A stretch of 64,000 nt of DNA from the NCBI GenBank assembly GCA_034008185.1, contig CM067087.1, forward strand, positions 44,224,590 to 44,288,589, in the 5' to 3' direction. The notes under the pieces were generated by a model. It was not told the origin of the DNA. It saw only the letters and a program-made list of their open reading frames with translations, and searched no databases. A program made the translations under genes and the position numbers. Positions 1 through 13,460 of this stretch are shown here, piece after piece. Position 1 is the first letter of the stretch. Each line of letters starts with the position of its first letter. The DNA is from Gorsachius magnificus. Taxonomy: Eukaryota > Chordata > Aves > Pelecaniformes > Ardeidae.

Positions 1-3000
1 CTCAAAGGTAAAACAACTCTTCATCAGCCAATGCAAGACCAGATGGGCTAATTCCCCCCAGGAAGTGCCCTGTGAAGTGTTTGTTCTGCACGTAAGCAAG
101 ATTCATTTGGGATTTGACAAGGGGACTGTATATGGAGGACTTGCGGGGATTTATCAGACCTGCCCTTCAGGTGGTGACAAGGCCAGAAGGCAGCAGGAAT
201 GATGTGAATGCAAAATTGCCCTCTGAATATATTGTGGTTTATGTGATTTTTATTTTTTTTTTTTTTTAAGGTATTAAGGTCTACCTTCCCAGTGGAAAAT
301 TCAGTAGAAGGAACTGTTAATTATCTCCATACTCAGTTGAGATCGAGAAGGAGCAGAATGATGCCTGCGTGTTACTTGTGCAAGTACTTCTTCCCTGGGG
401 GATCGAGGTTGCCCTTAAAAAGAAGTGGGGTACAGCACAGGGTTGATAATTGTAAAGGCACCCCCACCCCAGTCCCCAAATCCATTTGGTATTACTCAGA
501 GGAATTCAGCTATGTAGAGGAGGACAGAGGGAAACATTGACACAGCTCTTTGCCAGACAGAAATGATTAAAAAATGAATCATGGTCTACACTGTGTGAGC
601 TATCACCGGTAATTCCCTAAAGAAATAGGTTAATAAAGTTGTGGCCTAATTAAATCACAGATCTTGTTTGTCGTCTTGCCCGTTTGAGACTGACATCTTC
701 CAGACTTTACCTTGACACCAGCCAGAGGCTTCCGTGCCTTGTGCAGGACAGTGCAAGCAGGTGAGATGCTTTACACATCGAGTCACTGAAGTATTCCCCT
801 TTTGCACTAGGTGGGGACTTGTATTGCTTAGTTTATTGTTTACTAGTTGGGGTTGCAGATAGTTTATGCCAGGCATCAGGCCATCATCTGTGTGATCTTT
901 CCCGAGGCTTTTGTCATTACTATACTGTCTAGTCTTAATTCTCTCCGATTATTTTGGCGATCGTGCAGTCTCCCTCTACTGCCAACTTTGGAGGCTTCAG
1001 TAAATAGAAAATTAAATGTGTAACCTGGGTGTATGAAAACCCTATGTATTGTAAAGGCCCTGCTTCGCTTTGCACTGCATGACTCCTTCTTACAGCAAGA
1101 GGAAGATGACCAGTGTTAGAGAGGGTTACGCAAGGTTTACTTCGGTGCCAGCTGCTAGTTATTCGTAATTCTGTGTTCTTGGGGAAAGCAGGCGGGTTGC
1201 ACACCCTGTGCTTGGTACTGGTAGGTTGTTGTTGCCCACCCCAGGTTTGACACTGGTGGAGTCTGGAGTGGGCTCCCAGTAATGTTCTGTAACAGTTTGG
1301 TACCAGAAACCAAAGTAGTTTCTCATTCCTGGCATCAAATGGGGCTCATTTGAGAAATAAGAGTGGTGAAATACTCTATCATGCTGTATTGTGCAGTTTG
1401 GATATACAGTGGGGAACGCATGTATACTATTTGGGCTTCACCTCTTACCCTTCTATGGCTTCACTAGGGTTAAGATGCGAATCGAAACGTTATGTGTGTC
1501 CCCATTGAGTATATATTCACCAGAAAGTAAATCTGACCTTTTGAGATTTTATTTGCTGCTTCAGTTTGTAAGCATATGGTGTGTATGCTTTCATCCTGGG
1601 TTAGGCTTTTATTTTGAGTCAAGCTCACTGATAGTTGTCAGTGGAGGATGTGTGGCTATGAAATTCAAGAAGCCGCTGATACAACGATTATAACAGCCTC
1701 AACAAATAGCTGTGACATCCATTCCTCACGGAGCTGGATTTTTGATTCTCATTTGTACCTAAAGAAGCACTAATGGGAACATTTTGGACTAACTTCTATA
1801 ACTTTCACTGCTTTCGTGTATAAGAGTTGGAGGTTTTGTTTGGATTTGTAAGCCAGCTTTTTTTAAATAACTCCAAGTGGATGAGATTTTTTCTATAGGT
1901 AAACATCAAGGGCTGCAAGGATAAGAATGACAAAAACACATTGGAGATGAAAATAGATCAGTATTTGGCACTTCATGCTGTTTAATTAGGAAAACATTTA
2001 GTTCTTTTTACTTTATTTCGTTGATGTAAAGAACTTTAAGGATTTTGCCGTTAAAGATCTCATTTTACATCAATGTACCCCCTGGCTTTTAGACTAGTTT
2101 GGCACCAGGCATGTTTTTTCCAATATATTCCCAGTGCAGACCCATGTGTCCCAACATTTGTGCCGGTCTATTTGACGAAGGGGTCAACTGCTGGGACCTT
2201 CTGACTCAAGGGGATCCAGCCTCTCCTTGGTAGGCTATTGCCTTAAACTAAGGACTTAGGAACTGAGTAAGGAAACATATTTGGCGATGGGTCATCCTGT
2301 CTTAGTGCCACAATGCAAACTGTGTTAAAGAATAAACAAAGAAGTGTCTTGAGCTTAGAATGTTATCGCTTGGATGACAAACTTATCAGTGCATTCCGAG
2401 TTGCCTGTAGGTGCTATGTCTTAACTCTAAATTTGGAACTCATTGTGTTTAAGTGTCAATACCAAATGATCCTTTTTTTAACCTTAGTGGTAATTAAATC
2501 TATGCAATTTAATTCTGGTGGGTTTAAAACTTTACTATCTAAGTATTAATGCAAATTAACCAATTCCATTTTTTCATTGCCAAGATGACACACAGTTGTC
2601 TTGCATCTTGAAAGGGTAGGGTTTCCTTATTTTCCTGGAGTCCTCAGCCCAAACTTGCTGTCACAGAAATGTTCTTTAGATTTAATTTTAAAAAGCAAAT
2701 AATGAATGGAAAAAAAACCCCTTCAGTTGCTTTAAGAAATTCAAATAATTCATAAGGGATACAGATTGCAAACTACTGACTTGAAATTTTTAAGGGACAT
2801 TCTCAAAATTTATGCTATAAAAGAGCTGTTCCTTCCTCTCCCTCATACTGTCCCTTGCATCACAACTCAAATTAGGTCTCTTACCAGCCTGCAGCAAGGA
2901 CTACGGCCGTATCTCCAGTACCCCGCAAAAAAGAGGGTGCCACACAAATATGGGGGAAGTGGCAGTACTTCTATTGATTATGAAGTGTATGACGAGAAGA

Positions 3001-3900
3001 AATAAGATTGTTTCAGAAATGAAGGACGATCCTTTCAAAATCTCACGCCGGGGAAGTGAGTGTTTCTCTGCGCTGTAGGACTGGTGACAATTGACAATTG
3101 AGTGGATTAAGGAGAATAACGAGCGTCTCTTCTCGTGTTGTTCTGCTACCCTGCTCTCTAGCTTCTTCAAGGCCCTCGCTCTGGGTGTCTATTATATACT
3201 TCATTGATAGAAGACTGTATGAATTTGTCCTCTAGGTAAACACATTTCTGTTTTAAAGGGTGGTGAATTGCTCCAAGATACAAGTAAATGATCAAAATGT
3301 GCTATCGGCTCCAGGTGTAATTTTTGGCTTATTGATTTTGTCTGTGGTTAGCTACAGTATGTTTAAAACCAGACAAGTGAGGCAATGGAAAACAGGGAAA
3401 TATCCTACAGTGGCATGGGCTGGCCAGACGATGCAACAGTTTTTTCTGCTCTAAATCCGGGTCTTGTACAAGTTTACATTAAAAGGGAGACTTCATTTAA
3501 TGTAAGTAGCCAGGATACAATGCACAGCTTCAGAATAAAACGGCAGAAATACAGTATTAACTATAGGTATTCAGTGTTAAGGCTCCTGAGATGCTGTTTG
3601 ACTAGGTTATTCTTCTTCTAAATTTAAATACACAGTAGTACTTTTTGAAAATCACTTGTACAGGCATGCTATTTCTCTTTGAGTAATAATGATTTACCAC
3701 CTTTCATTTTATCTTTTGAGGGCCCAGGATAGGAGCATTACCACACTGAAACTAAATCGTATTTCTTAGATCCTATTTCATTCTCTTTAGCAGCATTTGA
3801 CAGGAGAACTACGGAATACTCGTACTTCCTTAGGAGAATATTATAAAACTTAAGTTATGAGGCACATTTTAATATCTTCAGTCACATGTGCTCAAAGCAG

Positions 3901-4088
3901 GCATAAGCAAAATATTAACTAATATAATATATAAGGGAAGTGTTGGTATTTACTGTGTAGCAAGGACTTAGGATCATTTTATGGAGATTTCTAGGCATAA
4001 GCAAAGTATTAACTAATATAATATATAAGGGAAGTGTTGGTATTTACTGTGTAGCAAGGACTTAGGATCATTTTATGGAGATTTCTAG
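3901..4088. repeat. Recent 94-bp tandem duplication (two copies)
   Basis: Copies at 3901-3994 and 3995-4088 begin gcataagcaaa and end atttctag. By eye they differ at one base only (a at 3912, g at 4006). The near identity implies a recent local duplication. The unit is AT-rich and carries no recognised element. Confidence 0.95.
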
Positions 4089-7000
4089 ACCCTGAGACTT
4101 AATAATCTTTTTGATTTGTCACTCTGATGGAAGGAAAGTGCTCATGAATTTACTCTAAGTAGAATTTTCTAATCATCCCTGGGAAAATTAGAAATATATG
4201 GCAGATTAACAAACCAGCCATTCATCTGTTGGGTTAAACGTACTAACATGATCTTAACAAGCCATGCCGTTTTTTAACACATGCAAAGGACCAAATTATC
4301 TGCTGAAAGACTGACATAATGTAAATGTAACATTTGCTGGACCTCTAAACCCTGTGATTAAATTACTGTCTAAATTATTCTGCAATATGAACGTCGCCTA
4401 CAAAAAGAAAAGCTGTAAAAGAAAGGACTGTGACATCTTCTGGCTTTGCAGTATTTCCATAATGAGGATTTGAAATGAACAGTTTGTATATACAACTCAA
4501 AATCTTAATGAAATAATAAGAAAGAAAGTGGAGGATATGACATGAGGAAAAACTTACTCTACAAAGAAGCAAATTTATCCCAGACTTTGTTAGCAGAAGC
4601 AGCATGGCTCAGTTAAGAGGGGAATTTCATCCACAAATCAAACCTCGTCACAGGAGAGACGCTTCCCCTACCTTCCCTCTGTGGATGTGTCGGGCAATCG
4701 GTGGCAGGTAACCTACTTTCTCTTAGGAGTCTGGGTCACACACATCTATAAAACAGCACAAAATAAAAAGGGAAGAGTGTGCTAAAACACTGGTATTGCA
4801 AGTAATTATGTCCCTGAAAAGCTGCATATAAATTGTTCCCTGCAAATAGATCTCTCCTCATGCAGAATAACTGATGGGTTAACTTGTACTGTATCAGTAA
4901 CTCATGTACATTATCTTACTCGTATTTCACTCATTCAAAAAACTAAAAACTAGCAGAACAAATGTGCTTCAGCAAAAGGTGGAATCGAATGTTTTCTTAA
5001 TTGGCTACTTAGTAAGCTATAACAGCAACAGCGGAGAGAGGCAGTGCTTTGCTTTAATTCATTAATAATTCATTAATGGAGCTTTCTGGTACACCTGCGA
5101 GGTGGGGTGACTGACGGATATCCCTGCTCTGATTACACAGCACTGGAGTCCATGGTGATGGAGAGTTAATGTTCCCCTGAAAATCCATAAAGGCCAGGTT
5201 TTTTGCTCCTTTAGTGTCTCCTTGAAGCCTCAGGTAGAAATTCAGCACAGATGGAAAGCAGCAGAACAGAGATACTCCAGGGTAACAACTTGATACCCAC
5301 CTTCGCTGGGAAGTTAAAGATTTTTCGAAAGCTCGACTTCGTTTTTTTGGAGCTTCTACTCTTTTTCTCTCTGTCCTCTGTGCCTCTTTCTTTGGGGAAG
5401 GATTTGGGGAGGAGGAGGGAGGCTGTGGGAGGGAAGGGCAGCTCCGAGGCCTTGGAGTGAGAGCGCTCCTACTCCCCTTCCATTCACTGATGGGTAAATG
5501 TGTACTAATAGATAAAAGGAGAAAAATATGTGTTCATCTAGCTGAGGCAAGATGTGTACATGATTGCTTTTAGACTGATTAATTTGAGCTTCTGGTAAGG
5601 TAGACTGACAGAGAAATGAGGATTTAAAAAGGGTGGTGGGGGGAGAAAGGACAGGTATATAAGCAAACCAGCGTCGAGCAGACAGTATTTTTATGTTTTC
5701 AGGCCTTCCCAACCAACTGAAACATCTAACTCGGACTTTCTCCCCAAGAACATCTTGTAGTTTGTAAGACATCTTCTTTCGTTTGTCCTGCTAGCTTTTC
5801 TTTCTGTCTTTCTTCCAGAAAACAGGCATGGCAAATTTTGTTTTACCCAGTAATACTACGCCCTCTCTAGGGAGAATTTTTGGAGTATTCATTCACACAT
5901 CTTTATTAGAAAAGACGGCCAATATGGCCAGTGCTGTTTCTCAGCAGATGGGTTTGCAGGGTCCTTTTTTGCATGAATCTTGCATTCTTCAAGGTTTGTT
6001 GTTACCCTAAGGGAAGCTGGTCCAGATCTCCACCGTCCCCGGTGACGTTTTGGAATCAAGCGAGAAGAGAGGTTCCAACACATGGGAATCCCTCCTTGTT
6101 TTCTCAGCAGCTCAATGGGACTTCTTGACTCTTCTTATACATTTTTGTGGTTGTAAGTTGTAACGACTAGAAAATTTCATGTAAACTCTTTACCTGTGAT
6201 GTCTACGTGCTACCTTTTCTCAGCAAAGTTTCCTCTCAGACAGCGATGTTTTCCTGAGGCCCTTATTCACTTGCTTGCTTCGTGTGCCAAATCCTATAAT
6301 AGGAGAATCAGTTGTATGTTTTAGATATAACCAGCTTATTCAAATTCTGGGGGAATCCAGCAGTAATTTCCATATTAGTTCGCGTTTCCACAAGCTGAGC
6401 AATCGTGGTCCTATTTTCAGATGTGAAACAAATCTATCTCAATCCTACAGATCGCTCATAAAAATGTGCCTCTTCTCCCTGTTCCCTCCGTGTGATTTCA
6501 TTCAGTGAGAGCCCGAATGAAAAGGGGGTTAATTCAGGTGATTTTGTAGTGATGCTACCTGTTTCAGTGTACTGCTATCTGCCGCTTAAAATGGGATGTG
6601 ATGGTTTATTTCTTTTTGGTGGAAAAAGGTTGTTGGGGGTTTTTTTGATAAAAAAGCCTGCAGGTATCCTACTGTTTTCCCTTCATCCAAACCCTTCCTG
6701 TTGTGCGGAAAGAAAAGCAGAAAAAATACTGTGGGGGGTGGGGAGATAAAAATAATAAAATAAAAATAAACACTCTAAACTGACCCCCCTCCCCAAACTA
6801 TTTACAGGTTCAACCAAAATGGCATCTTAATGTTTGAAACTTCCTTTTTATTTATGTCTTGTCCTCACCATCACTTACTAATATGCCATGGCCCCTACAC
6901 AACTGGGAGAAGACTGGGCAGAGTGACTTGCTGGTTTGTTGTATTTTCTCTTTTGAAGTGAAAATACCATTTTCTTTGCAACTGTACCAAAGTTACCTCC

Positions 7001-8702
7001 ACGAGTTGCTTCACTTTTTGGTTGAAAAGGAAATATTTCTGGTTTTCCTTTCTCCTCTCCCTGTTTGGTTGGTGTCCTGTAAATACATCTGAAAATAGCC
7101 TCTGCTCCAAGCAGTTCAGTTTGTAATGCAAAATACGAGGAAAATAGGTAAGCACGAAAATCAGTGGTGTGTATGCTCCCTGTTTTTCCAATTTATTCAA
7201 ATTCTGGAGGAAATGAGAAGCACAGGAAAATAGACGGGTTAAGTGTTTTGAGGGTGAGGGCTGGTCTTCTGTTTGATTATCTCTGAAATATATATTCTTC
7301 TTAGTTATTCCATAATCTCTGGTACTTGAGAAATGCAGTTGTTTCGGGCGCAGACGTAAGTACTTTTTCAATATCTTGCATTTAGTTTAAATTACCACAG
7401 GTTTACACTTGTGTAACTATAAACTGAACTTTATCATTAATTTTTCCACGTTAAAAAGAAAAAGTAGGCTAAACTTCAGCTATAGATGAAGTATTTAAAA
7501 TAATTTCCCAAAGCCCTTCATAAATATGACATTGATTCATTGATATACAGACCATTAGCAGTTAGTCTCCTCTCTTAATCTATCATTTCAATTATCTCTA
7601 GACTTCCCCAGGGTCTTTGACAAATGGGAGACAATTTGCATTTTGTACATTAATGACCTTGGTTGAATTTGTAATTTTATTCCCCCCACCTTATAATTAT
7701 ACTCCAGCATTTGAGGGGAAAACCCCACAAAACTATAGTGAGCCAGTTTGTAATTTAATCAGAAGCATACAGGTGTGGAGGTGGGGGAAAAGGAAGGAAT
7801 AAGGACAAAATTACATACAAGTATTCTGCACTTTGCGAAGAACTTTTACCTGAGGACGGAGAAGACTATTGTACGTGAAGTGTGAGGAATGGTACCCGCT
7901 GGGGTCGCAGACTGAGGAGACCGGTTAAAAACACAGCCTAAATCTTGGCCTTGCAAGGATTGTTGATCTTCTCCCAAATCAACTGATCTTTTCCTGGAAA
8001 TGCTGTCTCTTGGTCCCTGCTTTGACAGTCATGCACAAGAGGGATTTCAGAAAATGATCCGTTAAAAAAAGGGAAAAAAGAGGAAAAAGAGCCGTGTCCC
8101 ACCACATTGTCTCCTTCGTGCCACATCTACCCCTGGTTTGCTGTTTTAAGCTCCTGTTCTCAGCACAGTTCTTACAGATTTGAGCTTTTCTTTTTTTTTT
8201 CATCATTTGAAGTGTGAAATTATTTTCAGCAATACCAAAGTATTCATTAAAGGCATCTTCTGGTAAGCATGTTTATTAACACTGATTTTTGTGAGGTTTT
8301 CCTACTGGGTCGTCTTGGACGATGCACGTCAGACAAGGCAGGGCTGCCTCTGAGCGTCAATATTGTCATATTAGATCAGGGGCCGGTATGTTTTGGTTTA
8401 AGTACAACTTTTCATCCAGAAGTGTTGCAAAGCTTTTCTTGAGTAGCACATAGGCAGAACTTCTGCAGGTTTCTGGAGCACCGCTGATCCGGCTGTAGGG
8501 AGGCTGCACGGCGGTGCTTAGCACGGAGGACAGAAGGGAGGGAAATGAGCCCGTTTCCCTGTAAGCCCAGCTCTGCCTGGCTGTTTTCCCTGCCATCTCT
8601 CCTCCCTGGGCTGCTGCTGTCCCCTCAGCCTCCTGACCGCTCATCCACACTGGTGCAAGGACTGAGAGCATCGTCTGGACCCTGCGACTGCAATGCAATG
8701 GG

Positions 8703-8843
8703 GATCATAGAATCATAGAATGTTCTGGATTGGAAGGGACCCCTAGAGGTCACCCAGCCCAACCCCCCTGCAGGGAGCAGGGGCACCTTTAACCAGATCA
8801 GGTTGCTCACAGCCCCGTCCAACCTGGCCTTGAATGTTTCCGG
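8703..8843 (-). mobile_element. CR1 LINE 3'-end fragment
   Basis: On the + strand it begins with the reversed CR1 terminal octamers (atcatagaatcatagaa). It continues as the reverse complement of the last part of CR1 ORF2 and the 3' tail; read on the minus strand, residues resembling FKARLDGAVSNLIW are visible. The element is heavily 5'-truncated, as is usual for CR1, and its left boundary is approximate. It lies antisense to MEGF6. Confidence 0.85.
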
Positions 8844-10371
8844 GAATGTTTCCTGGTGACGTCTGACCTGATCCTGTATGGAGCCAGCACGGGTCCAGCA
8901 GAGGTGTACACTAGGGCAGGTTTTGGGAGTTGTCACCAGAAAATATTTTACTAAAACCCCTGTAATTTGCAGTGGGAAGGTGAATGGTGGCCTATACTGG
9001 CACCATGGCTGGCTACTAGGTAAAAAGGCCAGTTGCTAAAACAATTTCCATTAATAATTTTGGGTTGTCTAAAACTCCCAAATAATTGCCTTAGCTTTAT
9101 GTTATATAGATGATTGCCTATTAAGCTAAACTATTAATTTCCTCCTCTCTGATCTTTGAACCTGTGGTCTTTTGCTCTAATGGTGGTGTAGTAACCAGGT
9201 TTTGGTGTTATGTGTGTTGGTCTCTATTCACACCTTTCCCACATTTAAAAAAAAAAGTGCAGGAGTATCAGCTCTTTTTGCTGTTGGTTAAAGTTCATAA
9301 TGTGGGATACCCTGGAGAACAGGTATAATAAATATTTAGTAGAATTCAGCCTTTTAAGCTTCTAGGTGGGCCAATTGGTACAGTGTACATAGAAAAAGTA
9401 AAATTCACAACTTAAGTATCCTGTAACTGAAGATCAGCTTGATGGCCTCACTGCATCAGTTCCTTCACTGGAAAGCTTCCCGGCCAACTTTCAGGATTTT
9501 GGGATGGTGTGGTGGTGTTTTTTTTAATGCAGGGACATGTGTGCATTGAACGCATCCCATGTGATGAAGATGATTGCCGCCTTCTCTAGAAAGGTTCTCC
9601 AGTTGTTAAAATTCCACCATTGCCATCAGTAACGGCAGTGTGGCATCTGAGATACCAGAGTCTTCGCCTTTTCCTTTGAACATGAAATCGCTGCAATCTC
9701 TCAGACAACGCTAGGTGGTAACTGTTGGCAACAGCTACGATGTTAGGAGCGACGTATGTTTCTGGCTTGATTTTCAGAACCATCCATAACATTATACTAC
9801 ATGTACTCCGCTCATATATCACACTTTCCTTTTGTGCGTCAGAATGAATTTGGCTGTCTCTTCCATGCAAAAAAGTAATTAGCCTGGGTTGAATGTGAGG
9901 AATTTATTTTTTGATTGGAACAGAAGGGTGAAATTCCAAATGTGGAAACCTGAGCTGTGAACCGGCATCGACCTACGGCCCTGGCACCGCCGCTCTCCTG
10001 CATAGATGCTGGCACTTGGGGGGGAGGTGTGCATATAGCAAGAAAGGTCTTGGTTTTAAATAGTGCTCAATCCAGTCTGGAGTAAGTTCGGGCCAGGCTG
10101 TTCAGCCTTGGATTCTTCTGACATACGTTGTACAACTGGTTTTCCATGTGCTGAAAAGCCAGCAGCACTTGGTTTGAAGAGGTTTGGTTAAATTGGATGC
10201 TCTGAGTGGTCTGTAAGAGTGAGCTAAAGATCAAGGTAAACATATTTATTGATTTATTTCCTCAGTCTTCTGAAAACAGGACTCGGACTCCAAACAGCAC
10301 ACGTGTCTGTGGAATATACTTGTCTTTGCCTAAGTTACGTGCGCTGCATAGAAGTGCCGGGTAGATACATC

Positions 10372-10398
10372 TTTTTTTTTTTTTTTTTTCTTTTTTTT
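10372..10398. repeat. Poly-T tract
   Basis: A nearly pure T run interrupted by one C. It is a simple low-complexity tract in an intron with no attached retroposon body that I can recognise. Confidence 0.8.
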
Positions 10399-10736
10399 CC
10401 CTGCACAGCCTGTATGGCTACATTTGGATTTTTCTCCTCCTAATAGTGTTTGCCCTTTGATGTCTGTTTTTAATTTACTGAACATCTACAATAGATCTTA
10501 TGAACTCTAAATTTATTTCTAATACATGTTCTGTTTAAGAGCATTACATTTAATACCTTAACCTTACTGCTGCTCACAGAAAGTCTCAGTTGATTATCCT
10601 AAACCCAACAATTTTATAAGAGTGTTGTGGTGTTTAAGATTTTACAATGGTGTACCCTTTGTCACCAGCGAGGAACATAAGTGTGTCTGCCGTTTGCAGG
10701 GAGAGGGGTAGAGGAACGCGTGTTTTAAAGTGTACA

Positions 10737-11265
10737 ATCACAGAATCACAGGATCCCAGAGTGGCAGGGGTTGGAAGGGACCTTGGGAGATCACCCAGTC
10801 CCACCCCCCTGCTCAAGCAGGCTCACCCAGAGCAGGGGGCACAGGACAGCGGCCAGGCGGGGGTTGAAGATCTCCAGAGAAGGAGACTCCACAGCCCCCC
10901 TGGGCAGCCTGGGCTCGGGCACCCTCAAAGTCAAGAAGTTTTTCCTCATATTCAACTGAAACCTCTTATGTTTCAGTTTGTGCCCATTGCCCCTTGTCCT
11001 GTCACTGGGCACCACTGGGAAGAGTCTGGCTCCGTCCTTGTGACAACCACCCTTGAGATATTTGTACGTGTTGATGAGATCCCCTCTCAGCCTTCTCTTC
11101 TCCAGGCTGAACAAGCCCAGCTCCCTCAGTCTTTCCTCATAGGGGAGATGCTCCAGTCCCCCCATCATCCTTGTTGCTCTCCTCTGGACTCTTTCTAGGA
11201 GTTCCTCATCTTTCTTGAACTGGGGAGCCCAGAACTGGACACAGTACTCCAGGTGGGGTCTCAAA
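10737..11265 (-). mobile_element. CR1 LINE, 5'-truncated, with open RT C-terminal frame
   Basis: Read on the minus strand, 11264 to 10791 is an uninterrupted frame for the C-terminal part of the CR1 reverse-transcriptase polyprotein. Visible motifs include [40 protein letters not shown] and [13 protein letters not shown]. The 3' end, at the low-coordinate side, carries the terminal repeat motif (atcacagaatcacagga). The element starts abruptly inside ORF2, which is the normal result of incomplete reverse transcription. It is antisense to MEGF6. The lack of stop codons over about 157 codons suggests a fairly young copy. Confidence 0.93.
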
Positions 11266-13204
11266 GACCAACTGATGGAGTAACTCTGAAGTTTGAAATA
11301 ATTTATGCCATCTCACCGAAGCCTTGCTGAAAACACAAATGCAGGTTTCTGTTTGGCTATACCCCTAAAAAAATTTGGTATGACTCTCCATCAAAACCAG
11401 ATGCCTGACATCCAGATAGATTTAAAAGGCAAATTTAGTTTGTGTTGGGAACCAGAGTGTAAAGTTTGGGTTACATAAAACTGGCTCTTTCTGGCTCTGG
11501 TATGAATCAGTTTGAGCAATGTAGGATTAACATTTTCAGCCCTCTAATTTCTGCCTGTGATCACCTTTGACATTTGATGGTTTAAAACCCTTGAGATCAC
11601 ATATTTTTATAATCAGAACTCCCAGGCTGTAAAACTAAGCCTGCTACCTCTGCTAAGGACAGCCGCGACACATGGTGAGCACATGTGCTTGCAGAAGCAG
11701 TGAAGGACCCAGGTTCAAATGCCGGTGTCAGGCCGAGGGAAAGTGCTGCCAAATTGTTCTTTCTGCAGAGCGTCTGACTTGCACCATCACGCTGAGCCTG
11801 ATTTATTTGTTTTAAAGGAGACCTCTGTGCTGTTCTGCTAGGAAAGGCCCCGAGAAATCACAGCTGTTCTCTGCTACTTGTTGGTAATTTAACTGGGAAA
11901 AGAAAATCTTACTTCTTCCATTCTTTGCTTCGAGCTTGATACTGGCAAAAACTGTATTCAAGTTAATGGTTCGTACATCTCTATCAAGCTTGATATAACT
12001 CCCTATCTAAGTTTAAGTGTCCTGCTTGAATTCCTTAGTGGGAATTCCCTTCCAGTTAAAGGATGCTCACCTCGCTGCCGTTTCTGGCGGGAAGGATCCA
12101 GACCTCTCTGAAATATTTAGCTCCCGTTTAGCACTATATGGAATAGCTGCCGTTCGGGAGCACCCGGCGGCTCCCTTTCACAGAGGTGCTCGGCACGGAG
12201 CAATGCTGCTTTTTGGACATGTGCTCCTTGGCAAGCCTGCCCTGCAGTCGCAATCAGCAATAGTTAACAAGCACCCACTGGCATCCGATAACTTAGAAGA
12301 ATTCAGAAGACAAATTAGGCAATGAAGTCTCTGGGAATAATGACTTCCCTTGGGTTTCTTTACAAATTAAACTGATGAAGATTTAATCTCTTTTTTTTTT
12401 TCCATGGGTTCCTTTGCCCTTGACACACAAGATCGCTTACTAGAAGGCAGAGTGAGTGCAGCTAAGTGGTAATGGCATATGTCTGTGTAAACCAAATAAC
12501 AAGTTCTCATTTATGTCTCTTGTAAAGGAGTGACCTGGTTATATGGCTCTGTTTCCGGGAACTTACAGGAAAGTTATTTTCTGTAGTAGAAAGCGAGATG
12601 ACTTTACAGCTATAGTTAGCGCAGGATTTTTGTCAGGGCAGTGAGTAATTCTGCCCACGTAACTGTTAGGAAGATCTTCCAGAAATGAAAAACAAAAGAT
12701 GGGAGAGAATATTCAGGAGTACATAGGAAGAAAGAAATATTTAATCCATTTGAGTTAGTAGCGGAGGTGTGCTGTTCACTGCTCTTTGATCTAATCCCAG
12801 GCTATATCTGTTGATGAGTAGAGCCTGTTCGGCTGGTGATTGACATTGACTGGCAAGGACAGCTATTATGAAAAATAACAGAAGAAAATAGGAGCTTCCA
12901 CTTAAATCTCAGTAATGAATTCCACTTCTAATCCAGAAGCCGGGCACACATCATCCTTTCTCTGCTGAGAAATCTTTTACATTCATTTCAGTTCGTAATG
13001 GCCTTGGACAAAAAAAGAAAAAAAAAAGTTTTCATTATTCATGTGAAAAATGAACTAATTTGTTCACATGCTTAGTCCTGGGGTTAATTATATTATGAAA
13101 AAGAATAGTTCGTAAGGAACTGCCTTATTACAATAGGGGTGCCCTGAAATTTAAGCTCCTTAATTTGTTAGCTTGCTCTGACTGTACTATTGCAATACTC
13201 AGCC

Positions 13205-13460
13205 TGTTCTTAGGTTAAGCAGCGACTTCTGGGCTCGGGGCTTCGGTCCCGTACCGGGGGCTGTGGGCAGGCGGGGTGGGTTGATGGGCTCTCTGCTGGG
13301 GGCTGCTCCGGCAGCAGCACCGGCCGCTCTGCGCCTACGGATCCGGCCACGCTGCTGGCATGGCACCAAAGCGTGGTTTGTACCGGGTGCGAGCCTGCCC
13401 CAAAGTGAATCAAAGTACCAAAATTGGCCATGGAGTGCTTCAAGCGTCCCTTTTCCGTAG
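13205..13460. other. GC-rich intronic patch
   Basis: The base composition shifts sharply to GC with several CpG dinucleotides, against an AT-rich intron. Short open frames on both strands appear to follow from the composition. It could be an unmethylated regulatory island, but nothing in the sequence proves this. Confidence 0.3.

Noticed and set aside
6895..7371. A 158-codon minus-strand open frame
   Set aside because: I recognise no family, and there are no splice or promoter signals that would make it a gene.
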